Assembly: GCA_031178305.1 (NCBI GenBank)
Contig: JAPSJG010000015.1
Location: 1 to 22,195 of the forward strand
Direction of reading: 5' to 3'
Length of the DNA: 22,195 nt
DNA from: Sinorhizobium sp.
Lineage (GTDB): Bacteria; Pseudomonadota; Alphaproteobacteria; Rhizobiales; Rhizobiaceae
Numbering within the stretch: the stretch's first letter is position 1; every line of letters starts with the position of its first letter. The position numbers were made by a program, and so were the translations under genes. The notes under the pieces are model-generated. The model did no database searches. It saw nothing but the letters and a program-made list of their open reading frames with translations, and had not been told where the DNA came from. Positions 1-6,969 of this stretch are shown in pieces.

Positions 1-249
1 ATCGGCTACGATCGGCCGTTGCGGACCTTCTTTCTACAGGCGTTTCCAGACCCGGAAACTGACGAATGCGCTCTTTGGCTGGGCGCGTTCATTGAGGAAT
101 ATCCGACTTTGGAATCCATCATCGAGGACGCCCGGGCGCGAGGCTACGAGGTCCGCGGCCTGACGAGGGAAATGATGCTGGCGATGCTCAAGGAAGCGGG
201 ACCGCCGCACCCGCCGAGCCTTGGTGAACGACTCGGCATAGTGCGGTAA
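1..249 (+). CDS. Hypothetical protein, 5' end cut off by the window edge
   Basis: The reading frame is open from base 1 (Ile-Gly-Tyr-Asp-Arg-Pro-Leu-Arg) to a TAA stop at 247-249. A TTG at 19 could serve as a start, but the residues before it read as normal protein, so I take this as the last 82 residues of a gene that begins outside the window. The product is acidic in its middle part (Glu-Glu-Tyr-Pro-Thr-Leu-Glu-Ser) and ends Leu-Gly-Glu-Arg-Leu-Gly-Ile-Val-Arg. Codon use has the strong third-position G/C bias expected of real coding sequence here. I recognise no domain; it resembles the small orphan proteins of rhizobial plasmid and island backbones. A minus-strand frame over the same bases (34-417) is judged a shadow. 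Confidence 0.6.
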   Translation: MGYDRPLRTFFLQAFPDPETDECALWLGAFIEEYPTLESIIEDARARGYEVRGLTREMMLAMLKEAGPPHPPSLGERLGIVR

Positions 250-459
250 AACGTAGAGATCAGTTTCGAGGGCGGAAGCAGCAGCGCCGAGCCAGCGGCG
301 CGTTCGGGGAGGATGGGCCACCCCGACCGAGGCGACGGCCTCGCCCTCGAACCGGAGGTGCTGCATGTGGTTCCTACCACTTAGCATCACCCTAGACGTG
401 AAAAGGACCCGGACCACCTGGCAAGTGCGGATCCGAGTCCAATTCTGGCTCTAGGAAAC

Positions 460-485
460 GGGGGCGGGCCGCACGGCTCGTCCCC
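460..485 (+). other. Strong RNA stem-loop on the plus strand
   Basis: An 11-bp stem (460-470 with 475-485) closes a GCAC tetraloop. As plus-strand RNA all 11 pairs form, two of them as G.U. Read as minus-strand RNA, the same two positions become A.C mismatches. This favours a plus-strand RNA structure, either the 3' end of the transcript from the left-edge gene or the leader of something downstream. No U-run follows, so a classical intrinsic terminator is not supported. Confidence 0.4.
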
Positions 486-649
486 ACTCCGGAACTCAAT
501 ATAGCGATTTTCGCCCCAACTTCAAAGCGCCCCGGCCGTTCCAACCCCGCATCGAGCGGGCCAGGAACGGAACGAGGGGCGCCCTTGACACCCCTCCCCT
601 CGTGCTCCCCTCCCCATCCACGGCGGCCGCGCCGCGTGAGCGGGCCGGC

Positions 650-846
650 TCACTTCGACTTCTTGTCGTTGTCGGCCGTTGAAGACCTGGTGAGCGCCTG
701 ACCCACTGCAGCGAAACCGCGACCGAGATCCGGCCTGGCGGCCGGATGGCGACTTGCCGATTGACGGCGAAGGCGGCGGCCGGGGCTGCGAAGGCCGCGC
801 TTCCCGGCATCTCCTTAGTGGCTGTACGCAATCTAATGCTGCGCAC
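650..846 (-). pseudogene. Decayed small ORF, inverted relative of the one at 992-1190
   Basis: On the minus strand, a frame from a GTG at 846 reads through Val-Asn-Arg-Gln-Val-Ala and Ile-Ser-Val-Ala-Val-Ser-Leu-Gln-Trp. The expected C-terminal tail, Ala-Asp-Asn-Asp-Lys-Lys-Ser-Lys-stop (TGA at 650-652), lies in a different frame. The same three blocks occur in the plus-strand copy at 1030-1190, including an 18-base identity (TCAATCGGCAAGTCGCCA). A net frameshift near 665-700 seems to have separated body and tail. The function of the ancestral protein of roughly 60 residues is unknown. The related DNA is clear; calling it a pseudogene rather than a noncoding repeat is inference. Confidence 0.4.
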
Positions 847-991
847 GATACGCCACGCCCAGCCTTGGCGTGCAACCCTAAAGGTTCTCCTCTCCGCTTT
901 GCTCTGTTGCGACCGCTTCGCGGTGCACTCGGCGGTGCCTGCCGTATTCGAGCTTCGCGATTACGCACAACCACTAACGAGGATCCACCTC

Positions 992-1190
992 ATGAAAAAC
1001 GCTCGTAACCTTCTGCCAGAAAACCGGTCGCCGCCTTCGCCTCTACATCAATCGGCAAGTCGCCAAACTGTCCCATAAGGGCCAGTTGAAGATCTCGGTC
1101 GCTGTCTCGGTTCCGCCCATCGCCAAGGTCGAGGTCAGCTATCAGTGTGATTTCAACGCCAAAGCCGACAACGACAACAAGCCGAAGTGA
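992..1190 (+). pseudogene. Frame-broken small ORF ending Asn-Asp-Asn-Lys-Pro-Lys
   Basis: An ATG at 992 opens a frame that stops at 1076-1078. The better protein-like reading lies in another frame, from about 1030 to a TGA at 1188-1190, and contains Ile-Asn-Arg-Gln-Val-Ala, Lys-Ile-Ser-Val-Ala-Val-Ser and the tail Lys-Ala-Asp-Asn-Asp-Asn-Lys-Pro-Lys. That frame has no good start: a TGA overlaps the ATG at 993-995 and I see no ATG or GTG in between. One frameshift between 1000 and 1030 would join the ATG to the body. It is the better preserved of two related copies; the other is inverted at 650-846. No known domain. Confidence 0.4.
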
Positions 1191-1301
1191 GGAGCCTATG
1201 GAGATATTGCGTCCTGATGCTTGAAATCACAGATTGAATGGGTGAGCATGGGACACCAACCACCAAGGGAAAACTTCGTAACAACGCAGGAGGCGCAGAG
1301 G

Positions 1302-1574
1302 ATGACATTTTGCGAGTTGCCCGCGATGGCGAGCAACGCGGTTCAGCAGGCTCAGGAGGATATGGCGCTGATCGCCCGGGGCGAGGAAACCGACCTCCCG
1401 TGGCGCCGGCTTCGCGTTCTCATCGATCACGGCCTGGTCGAGATCAACACACCTGTCATCCTGGGTGGACCGCTTGCAGGAAGTCGAACATCCATCTCGT
1501 GGACTGACGAGGGCATGCGGTTCATGGGACAGGCCAGCTCAGGCATCGACGAAAAAGGAGGTATGATCGCGTGA
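1302..1574 (+). CDS. Small hypothetical protein (90 aa)
   Basis: The start is set by a perfect AGGAGG at 1288-1293, eight bases before the ATG at 1302. In-frame upstream starts (TTG 1221, ATG 1248) lack such a site. The product begins Met-Thr-Phe-Cys-Glu-Leu-Pro and has a mostly polar N-terminal helix region. A Trp-Arg-Arg-Leu-Arg-Val-Leu-Ile-Asp-His-Gly-Leu-Val segment follows, then Trp-Thr-Asp-Glu-Gly-Met-Arg-Phe. The Leu-Ile-Asp-His-Gly-Leu-Val / Trp-Thr-Asp-Glu-Gly pattern loosely recalls winged-helix proteins, where a 'treatment of helix then strand' ends in 'T..G', but this is not firm. It overlaps the next gene by four bases (GTGA), so the two are very likely translationally coupled. 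No function is assigned. Confidence 0.65.
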   Translation: MTFCELPAMASNAVQQAQEDMALIARGEETDLPWRRLRVLIDHGLVEINTPVILGGPLAGSRTSISWTDEGMRFMGQASSGIDEKGGMIA

Positions 1575-1771
1575 AAAGCATCTTTGCAGGCAATTTCGAT
1601 CAGGAGAGCGCCATCGAAGCCGCTGTAGAGCTGTACGGTGTTGATGCCACAACGGCGGTGGCTTATTGCGCGCTTGAAGCCTACGTCGATCGGCGAGAGG
1701 CTGACCACGAATTCTGGTTCGGGATTTTCGCACGCCTAAAGGGCATTCCTCTATCCAATAGTAGGCATTGA
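1571..1771 (+). CDS. Small hypothetical protein (66 aa), coupled to the gene before it
   Basis: The start is a GTG at 1571 that overlaps the TGA of the upstream gene. A strong ribosome site, AAGGAGGT at 1555-1562, lies inside the end of the upstream gene and sits eight bases before the GTG. The protein is acidic and mostly helical by composition (Ala-Ile-Glu-Ala-Ala-Val-Glu-Leu-Tyr-Gly, then Ala-Leu-Glu-Ala-Tyr-Val-Asp-Arg-Arg-Glu-Ala). It has aromatic residues in Phe-Trp-Phe-Gly-Ile-Phe-Ala-Arg. No family is recognised. With 1302-1574 it forms a two-gene unit probably ended by the terminator at 1952-1984. Confidence 0.65.
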   Translation: MKSIFAGNFDQESAIEAAVELYGVDATTAVAYCALEAYVDRREADHEFWFGIFARLKGIPLSNSRH

Positions 1772-1951
1772 AGTGCTTGGTTGGTTACGATCATGGCCGT
1801 CCCCAAGCGACTGATTCCGAAGACAATTGGTTAACGGAAGCGATCACGCCCATAGCTTCAGCTAGGGGCGGCTCTTAGGGCATCGGGCGTTTGCCTTTAG
1901 CACCGCCGTTTGGGTCAATCGCAGAGTATCCGTATGAAAGACATTGTTATC

Positions 1952-1984
1952 GACCCGGCCACAGAGCCGGGTCTGTTTTTTTCG
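1952..1984 (+). terminator. Rho-independent terminator
   Basis: A perfect 8-bp stem, GACCCGGC (1952-1959) with GCCGGGTC (1966-1973), closes a six-base loop (CACAGA). It is followed by TGTTTTTTT. This is a textbook plus-strand terminator. It lies 180 bases beyond the stop of the small gene at 1571-1771, and bases 1772-1951 hold nothing else I can name. Confidence 0.85.
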
Positions 1985-2048
1985 GTGCGCAGCTTCACTT
2001 GCGACCGAGCCAGCTTCAGCGATGAACGCGGGATCCTATCGCTAAACC

Positions 2049-2237
2049 TCAGTATCTCCACTTCGGAGCGCGTTTGGCATTGTGCTGCAGCTCGGAAGCG
2101 GTGGCGAACCGGCCGAATAGCCGACGAAGTCGGATCTCTTCTTTTTCACCCAATTGATGTTGTTGGCAAAATTCGCGGACGTTCCAAACCTTGGTAACGG
2201 TGTGCTTCGAAAGCTTTTCGGCTTCGACATGCTCCAT
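2049..2237 (-). CDS. Small basic hypothetical protein (62 aa)
   Basis: The ATG at 2235-2237 is preceded on the minus strand by GGGAGGAG (plus-strand positions 2242-2249), four bases from the start. This is the best ribosome site in the region and chooses this frame over the overlapping 62-codon frame at 2042-2230. The protein is rich in charged residues and contains Lys-Val-Trp-Asn-Val-Arg-Glu-Phe-Cys-Gln-Gln-His and Arg-Leu-Arg-Arg-Leu-Phe-Gly. It ends Arg-Ala-Pro-Lys-Trp-Arg-Tyr. The basic, helical make-up would suit nucleic-acid binding, but I can name no family. It has AT-rich DNA upstream (2262-2320) that could hold its promoter. Confidence 0.6.
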   Translation of the reverse strand: MEHVEAEKLSKHTVTKVWNVREFCQQHQLGEKEEIRLRRLFGRFATASELQHNAKRAPKWRY

Positions 2238-2266
2238 CTTGCTCCTCCCAGGCAGTGGACGGCCAG

Positions 2267-2294
2267 ACTATGCTACTAAAGTCTAATTAAGCAA
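2267..2294 (-). promoter_or_regulatory. Possible promoter for the 62-aa gene
   Basis: AT-rich DNA upstream of the minus-strand gene includes TTGCTT (minus strand, 2294-2289) and CATAGT (2272-2267), 16 bases apart and about 30 bases before the ATG. The matches to a sigma-70 promoter are only 3/6 and 4/6, so this is a weak call resting mainly on position and base composition. Confidence 0.22.
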
Positions 2295-2909
2295 GAAATA
2301 AACTAAGTATTACTTATTGCCTGGCGCTGTCGATTGCCACGCTATTTTGCCTTTTCTGCCACTTGTTGCCTTTAACAAAGCATGGTTGACATATCCCGAC
2401 CAATCGTTCGTTCGGCCAGGGACGCAGAACGCCGCTTCCGGAAGAGAGTCCCTTACCGCGACATCGCGGCCCTTGTCGCCCAGGTGCCAGCCTGCGACGA
2501 GCAGATAGGCGGCAATCGCCGCCGTCGAGAGGAGTATAATTCATTATCGGAAGGCCGGTGGAGGCACTTCGCTGCGGGCGCCGGTAATCGTCTCTGCCGT
2601 ACAACCGGAAAGACCGAGCCAAGCAGTCGGCCCGCAGGGGGAAAGTCATGATTCGACCGATACTGTTCTCTAATGGGTCAATGGCGGCGGCTCGGTTATG
2701 AGCGTTGTCGGCGCTTTCGGGTGCCTGCGTTCTCTGCGTGCTCATGTGGCACTTGATGGGGTAAGCTGGGTATGGAGCGGCTTGGTTGAAAGCGCAGTCG
2801 GCCGATCTGGTTGACCGCATGCTACAGAATCGGCGCCGTCATCCATTCCCTCCCTGGGCGTCGCTCCGCTCGGGAGCTCGTTTCGGTCTCCTGTCTGGGC
2901 GATCGGCGG
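2295..2909. other. Stretch without a recognisable gene, left of the IS110 transposase
   Basis: About 600 bases with open frames on both strands but none with a good ribosome site and protein-like content. A 17-codon ORF at 2648-2701 starts Met-Ile-Arg-Pro-Ile-Leu-Phe-Ser, which recalls the N-terminus of a common phage-type protein. It stops at once and is at best a relic. The part next to the transposase stop (about 2830-2909) must include the right end of the IS110 element, but I cannot fix its boundary because these elements lack terminal inverted repeats. Confidence 0.5.
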
Positions 2910-3923
2910 CTACGCGGCTTTGAACTCGGTGCCGTGCCGCAGCATCGCATGCATGATGATGGCCAGCCGCCGGGCAAGAGCAATCCGCGCCTTTCGCATC
3001 GTCGACCGCCTGGCGAGCGCCAGCGCCCAATCCTTCAGTTTCAGCGGGCCCTTGTAGCGCGTCAGCATGACGTTTGCCGCCTCGTAAAGCAGGGTTCGCA
3101 TCCGCCGGTCGCGGCATTTTGAGATGCTACCAATGTAATCGACCTCGCCCGATTGATAACGACGCGGCACAAGGCCGAGATAGGCGCCGATGTCGCGAGA
3201 CCGGCGGAAGCGCTCAGGATCATCGACGGCGGCCGTGAAGGCGAGCGCAGTGAGCTGGCCAACGCCGGGAATAGTCATCAGCCGGCGGCATGCGCCTGAG
3301 ACCCTGGCCATCTTCTTTATGTCTGCGTCGATCGCCGCGACGGCCGACAGCACGGCGGTTCGGGCTGTGATCAGCCCCTCCATCGCTGCGGACAGGCCAT
3401 TGATGCCCTTGCTGGCCCGCAGCGCCTGATCAATGAAGGCCGCGCTGAGCGCGCGCGGCAGGCGGACACCGAACACCACGGCGAGACCACGGATCTGGTT
3501 CTCCAGCATGACCCGCTGGCCGACCAGCTTCTTGCGGGCGATGATCAGCGCACGAATGGCATGCGCCGGGAGCGACTTCACGTGCACCGGCTTGAAGAAT
3601 CCGGTGCGAGCAAGCTGCGCCAGACCGCGGGCATCGTTGCGATCCGTCTTGTGGGTCGCCAGCGACTTCCGCGCCTGGTAGGCCTGCCGGCTTTCGATGC
3701 AGACGACCGGCAGGCCGAGGGCTGTAAGCCCATGGTGGAGCATCGGCGCCATGCGGCCGGTCTCGAACACGATGCGTTGGCAAGCGGGCGCCTTGGCCAG
3801 CAAGGTTGCGATCGCTTCAGGCGTCGATGCCGTCTTCCCCTCGTGAAAGACTGTTCCCTCGCGATCGACGACGCAGACGTGCGTCTCTTCCATCGAGATG
3901 TCCAAGCCGGCAAAATACTCCAT
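2910..3923 (-). CDS. IS110-family transposase (337 aa), apparently intact
   Basis: This is an RNA-guided DEDD recombinase that moves its own IS element. The N-terminal RuvC-like domain shows Asp8 (Gly-Leu-Asp-Ile-Ser), Glu54 (Phe-Glu-Thr-Gly-Arg), and Asp94/Asp97 in His-Lys-Thr-Asp-Arg-Asn-Asp-Ala. The C-terminal Transposase_20 domain starts near residue 217 with Ile-Pro-Gly-Val-Gly-Gln-Leu-Thr-Ala. It includes Arg-Tyr-Gln-Ser-Gly followed by Ile-Ser-Lys, where the family's catalytic serine is expected. Length and domain order are normal, and no frameshift is seen. The ATG at 3923 has a GAGGTG ribosome site 7 bases upstream. IS110-group elements carry a bridge RNA in the noncoding DNA before the gene; here that leader (3924 onward) runs into another inserted-looking element at 3994-4202. 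Confidence 0.93.
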   Translation of the reverse strand: MEYFAGLDISMEETHVCVVDREGTVFHEGKTASTPEAIATLLAKAPACQRIVFETGRMAPMLHHGLTALGLPVVCIESRQAYQARKSLATHKTDRNDARGLAQLARTGFFKPVHVKSLPAHAIRALIIARKKLVGQRVMLENQIRGLAVVFGVRLPRALSAAFIDQALRASKGINGLSAAMEGLITARTAVLSAVAAIDADIKKMARVSGACRRLMTIPGVGQLTALAFTAAVDDPERFRRSRDIGAYLGLVPRRYQSGEVDYIGSISKCRDRRMRTLLYEAANVMLTRYKGPLKLKDWALALARRSTMRKARIALARRLAIIMHAMLRHGTEFKAA

Positions 3924-4288
3924 GGTCAGTCACCTCTTTAATGACGGAGCCGATCTTAGCGGTCTCCGAGAAGAGCTGCTGCCCATTACCCCATGTTGAA
4001 AAAGTCCGTTTTCTACGACGTCTGATTTTTTGGAGAGCCGTGGAGGCCGACACGCAAAATTGACGTGGGGGACCTGCCAATTTTGCGATCAAGTAGCGTG
4101 TGAGCCGTGTAGCGGAATTGAGACGGCATCGAGCGGCAACATTCGCTCAGATCGCGAATTGGCCGACTTTTCGGTAAGCCCCGATTTTGGACTTTTTCAA
4201 CAGTATCGACCCAGAGCTGCCGCTCGCCGATACCGACGGAATTTCCGGTGCTGGGCCCTTAGCGGACCTCGACGGAGCGCCAGGTGTT
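3924..4288. other. Noncoding gap between IS110 transposase and AraC-type gene
   Basis: The gap holds the transposase leader (3924-3993), a 209-bp inverted-repeat-bounded element (3994-4202, listed separately) and 86 bases (4203-4288) after the stop of the AraC-type gene. I see no gene. No U-rich terminator is evident for the long minus-strand operon that ends at 4289. Confidence 0.6.
3994..4202. mobile_element. MITE-like or IS-remnant element, 209 bp, 14-bp terminal inverted repeats
   Basis: The ends are perfect 14-bp inverted repeats: TGTTGAAAAAGTCC at 3994-4007 and its complement at 4189-4202. There is no coding capacity. Inside lies a second perfect inverted repeat, CGCAAAATTG (4053-4062) with CAATTTTGCG (4078-4087), spaced by 15 bases. 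The end sequence is of a kind common at rhizobial IS ends, but I do not assign a family. No obvious target duplication flanks it (CCA before, GTA after). It may be a deletion derivative of a larger IS mobilised in trans, or nested IS scars. Confidence 0.5.
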
Positions 4289-5320
4289 CTAGGCGAACGC
4301 GGACATCACTATCGCTCGCTCGCGAAATGAACCGACCCGTCCTCCTTCTCGTCTCCGGCCCGTCCGGGTTTCTTGGGGCGTGCAGCCCGTGAAAGCCTTA
4401 TAAACCTTGGTGAAGTGGGATGGGCTGACGAAACCCGACGCCAACGCGACATCAATGACGGGAATCACGGAATTCTCGAGGAGGGCCTGCGCGCGCTCGA
4501 TCCGAAGTTGACGATAAAAGCTGCGTGGCGGCATGCCAAGATGCTGCTGAAACAACCGCTGGAGACGGCGGCGCGACATGCCAGAGGACGCGGCAAGCGC
4601 CTCCATCGTCAGGGGGGCGGAAACTGTTTGCTCCATGAGTTTGACGACCGCAAGTAGGGGGGAGCATATTCTTTCGAGGCGCATATGCAGTGCCATCGCT
4701 TGGCGGTCCGTTCGGCTTCGCGGCCTTCCTTGCAACGCGACCTCATTGATCGAGTCTGTGAGCTCCTGGCCGAAGTCCTGCTTGATGATTTCCAACACCA
4801 GATCAAAGGCTGCCGCCTCGCCGGCACAGGTGTGGATGAGGCCGTCGATTTCGTAGAAGGTCCTGGAAAAGATGACCTGCGGGAAGTTCTCGACGCTGGG
4901 CGCGAACACACTCCAGTGAACCGCACAACGACGCCCGTCAAGCAGGCCATGCTCCGCAAGAACCAATGCCCCTCGGCCAACGCCCGCGACGGAGACGCCA
5001 CGCGACACGGCCTCCCTGACCCATGAGATCAAGCGAGCCGGAAACACCTCGTGTTTGTCCCCGGGCAGCAGTGCCAGAAAGCGGGCGTGATCAAGCGCCT
5101 TGGTATTCCGTTCGCAATCGAGGTCGCATTCGGCGGACAGGTTGACGCCGCAGCTCGATCGAACTGGTCGACCGTCATGGCTGACGATATTCCAGGAATA
5201 GGCTTGGTATCCCAGAATATCGTTCGCGATCCTTAGGGGAGTTGTCAACGAAGTGAAGGCCATCAGAGAGAAGCCATCCGTAAGGAAGATGCTGAAATGC
5301 CGCCGCAAGATCGAGAGCAT
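4289..5320 (-). CDS. AraC-family regulator, GlxA/GbdR type (343 aa)
   Basis: This is a transcription regulator with an inactive amidotransferase-like (DJ-1/PfpI) sensor domain (about residues 5-200) and a C-terminal AraC double helix-turn-helix (about 223-318). The sensor shows Thr-Asp-Gly-Phe-Ser-Leu-Met-Ala-Phe and Leu-Ala-Glu-His-Gly-Leu-Leu-Asp-Gly-Arg-Arg, and the nucleophile position reads Gly-Val-Gly-Arg-Gly with no Cys. The HTH includes Met-Glu-Ala-Leu-Ala-Ala-Ser-Ser-Gly-Met-Ser and Val-Ala-Leu-Ala-Ser-Gly-Phe. This architecture is that of GbdR and CdhR, which activate glycine betaine and carnitine catabolism. The block His-Thr-Cys-Ala-Gly-Glu-Ala-Ala-Ala-Phe-Asp-Leu is typical of them. 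The ATG has GGAGG eight bases upstream. It is the last gene of the operon, so it probably controls this operon or its own pathway. Ligand identity is inference. Confidence 0.9.
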   Translation of the reverse strand: MLSILRRHFSIFLTDGFSLMAFTSLTTPLRIANDILGYQAYSWNIVSHDGRPVRSSCGVNLSAECDLDCERNTKALDHARFLALLPGDKHEVFPARLISWVREAVSRGVSVAGVGRGALVLAEHGLLDGRRCAVHWSVFAPSVENFPQVIFSRTFYEIDGLIHTCAGEAAAFDLVLEIIKQDFGQELTDSINEVALQGRPRSRTDRQAMALHMRLERICSPLLAVVKLMEQTVSAPLTMEALAASSGMSRRRLQRLFQQHLGMPPRSFYRQLRIERAQALLENSVIPVIDVALASGFVSPSHFTKVYKAFTGCTPQETRTGRRREGGRVGSFRERAIVMSAFA

Positions 5321-5408
5321 TTGCGAGACCTCCAGGTTCAGTAGAAACAGGCAATTTGGGAAGCCGCGGCGCTAGCAGCAGCGTCCCGATCGAAGCAGTT
5401 TTCACTAT

Positions 5409-6884
5409 TCACTTGATGTACCAGCCCCAGCTTTCCTCGCTGACGAAGCGGGTGATCTGCTTGGTCTCGAGATAGTTTTCGAGACCCCAGCGGCCGAGCT
5501 CCCGGCCGATGCCGGATTGTTTGTAGCCGCCCCATGGCGCTTCTGTGAACGTCGGCTGCGAGCAGTTGATCCAGACGATGCCGGCGCGCAGCGCCGCGGC
5601 AACCCGGTCAGCGCGTGCGTCGTCCGTCGACATCACGGCTGCCGCGAGACCGAACTTGCTGTCATTTGCCAATGCGATTGCCTCGTTTTCGGTCGCGAAC
5701 GGCCGCACGCAAACAACCGGGCCGAATATCTCTTCCTTCCAGGCGTCGCTTTCCAGCGGGACGTCGACCAACACCGTCGGCTCGACATAGAAGCCCTTGT
5801 TGAATCCCGCGGGCTTGCCGCCGCCGACAGCAATTTTAGCGCCGTCGGAGCGAGCCTTGTCGATGGCGGCTAGGACCTGATCCATCTGTCGACGAGACAC
5901 CAAGGGTCCGAGCAGCACACCTGGCTCTTGGCCGTCGCCAATCTTGATCTTCTTCGTCTCCTCGACAAGGCGCTCGAGGAACCGTTCATAGAGTCCTTCC
6001 TGGACGAACACGCGCGACGTTGCCGAGCAGACTTCGCCCTGGTTCCAGAATATGCCGAACATGACCCACTCGACGGCCGCGTCGAGATCGGAGTCCTCGA
6101 AGACGAGGAACGGCGACTTGCCGCCAAGCTCGAGGCTCACGCGTTTGATGTCGCGGGCGGCCGCCTGCATGATTTTGGAGCCCACCGGAACGGAACCGGT
6201 GAAGGCGAGCTTGTCGACGTCGGGATGATCCGCCAGCGCCTGTCCGGCAACCGATCCGGCTCCGGTCACTATATTGAGCACGCCGGGCGGCAAGTCCGCA
6301 GCCTTTGCGATCGCACCGAGCTCCATCGCCGTCATCGACGTCAATTCGGCGGGCTTGAGGACCATGGTGCAGCCTGCCGCAAGTGCCGGCGCGACCTTCC
6401 AAGCGGCCATGAGCAACGGATAGTTCCACGGGATGATGGCTCCGGCCACGCCCACGGGTTCCTTGACCGCCTTCGAGGTGAAGCGGGCGTCGGCAACTGC
6501 GATCCGTTCTTCCGGGTTCCGATCGAGTTCCTCGGCAAGGTCGGCATAGAAATCGAAGCAACCCGCCGCGTCGCCAATGTCCCATTCGGCTTCGGGGATT
6601 GGCTTGCCGTTGTCGATGGTCTCCATCCGGGCAAGCTCCGTGAGCCTGTTCCGGATACCCGCCGCAATCGCGCGCAGGTACCGGGCGCGTTCGGTTCCGG
6701 ACATTCTGGGCCATGGCCCAGAATCGAAGGCCTTTCGTGCTGCCTTAACTGCGAGGTCAACGTCTTCAGCAGTTCCGGCAGGCCCATGATGCACGACCTC
6801 CTCAGTTGCCGGATTTATGATGGGGAAGGTGCCTCCGCTAATCGGCTTGACCCAACGGCCGTCGATAAAGAGTTCGTTTCGCAT
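5409..6884 (-). CDS. NAD(P)-dependent aldehyde dehydrogenase, betaine-aldehyde-dehydrogenase-like (491 aa)
   Basis: It oxidises an aldehyde to the acid with NAD(P)+. Catalytic residues are present: Asn154 (Pro-Trp-Asn-Tyr-Pro), Glu252 (Leu-Glu-Leu-Gly-Gly-Lys) and Cys286. The cofactor motif Phe-Thr-Gly-Ser-Val-Pro-Val-Gly is at 228-235. The surroundings of the cysteine (Gly-Glu-Val-Cys-Ser-Ala-Thr-Ser-Arg) and of the asparagine (Tyr-Pro-Leu-Leu-Met-Ala-Ala-Trp-Lys-Val-Ala-Pro) match betaine/amino-aldehyde dehydrogenases, including the plant type. The frame is open upstream to 7028, but I choose the ATG at 6884: it has GAGGA six bases before it and gives the family's usual N-terminus and length. 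Position in an onium-compound operon supports an amino-aldehyde substrate. An alternative is a semialdehyde formed downstream of the lyase-like protein. It is 85 bases after the preceding gene. Confidence 0.93.
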   Translation of the reverse strand: MRNELFIDGRWVKPISGGTFPIINPATEEVVHHGPAGTAEDVDLAVKAARKAFDSGPWPRMSGTERARYLRAIAAGIRNRLTELARMETIDNGKPIPEAEWDIGDAAGCFDFYADLAEELDRNPEERIAVADARFTSKAVKEPVGVAGAIIPWNYPLLMAAWKVAPALAAGCTMVLKPAELTSMTAMELGAIAKAADLPPGVLNIVTGAGSVAGQALADHPDVDKLAFTGSVPVGSKIMQAAARDIKRVSLELGGKSPFLVFEDSDLDAAVEWVMFGIFWNQGEVCSATSRVFVQEGLYERFLERLVEETKKIKIGDGQEPGVLLGPLVSRRQMDQVLAAIDKARSDGAKIAVGGGKPAGFNKGFYVEPTVLVDVPLESDAWKEEIFGPVVCVRPFATENEAIALANDSKFGLAAAVMSTDDARADRVAAALRAGIVWINCSQPTFTEAPWGGYKQSGIGRELGRWGLENYLETKQITRFVSEESWGWYIK

Positions 6885-6969
6885 TGGTATTCCTCGCAGT
6901 GGTGCGTCGGAGCAATAGACGCGGTGTGTTCTCACTTTGGTGGAAGGGCCCCTGCCGACAGCCGCCCGG

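Larger units (their letters stand above)
250..1301. other. Gene-poor stretch with decayed small ORFs
   Basis: About 1.05 kb with no intact gene that I can support. Many frames are open because the DNA is GC-rich, but none has a good start with a ribosome site and recognisable content. It holds a G.U-containing hairpin at 460-485 and two related, inverted, frame-broken small ORFs (minus strand 650-846, plus strand 992-1190), listed separately. Bases 1191-1301 lead into the next gene. Confidence 0.6.

Noticed and set aside
34..417. Minus-strand open frame of 127 codons at the left edge
   Set aside because: It overlaps the better-supported plus-strand gene, has no clear ribosome site, and its codon bias fits a shadow. 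A short minus gene in 250-417 cannot be fully excluded.
2648..2701. Seventeen-codon ORF starting Met-Ile-Arg-Pro-Ile-Leu-Phe-Ser, like a common phage-type protein
   Set aside because: Only eight residues match from memory, and the rest does not continue the family. It is too short to call even a pseudogene.
2314..2820. Minus-strand open frame of 168 codons left of the IS110 gene
   Set aside because: It has no ribosome site, no recognisable content and a composition typical of random GC-rich DNA.
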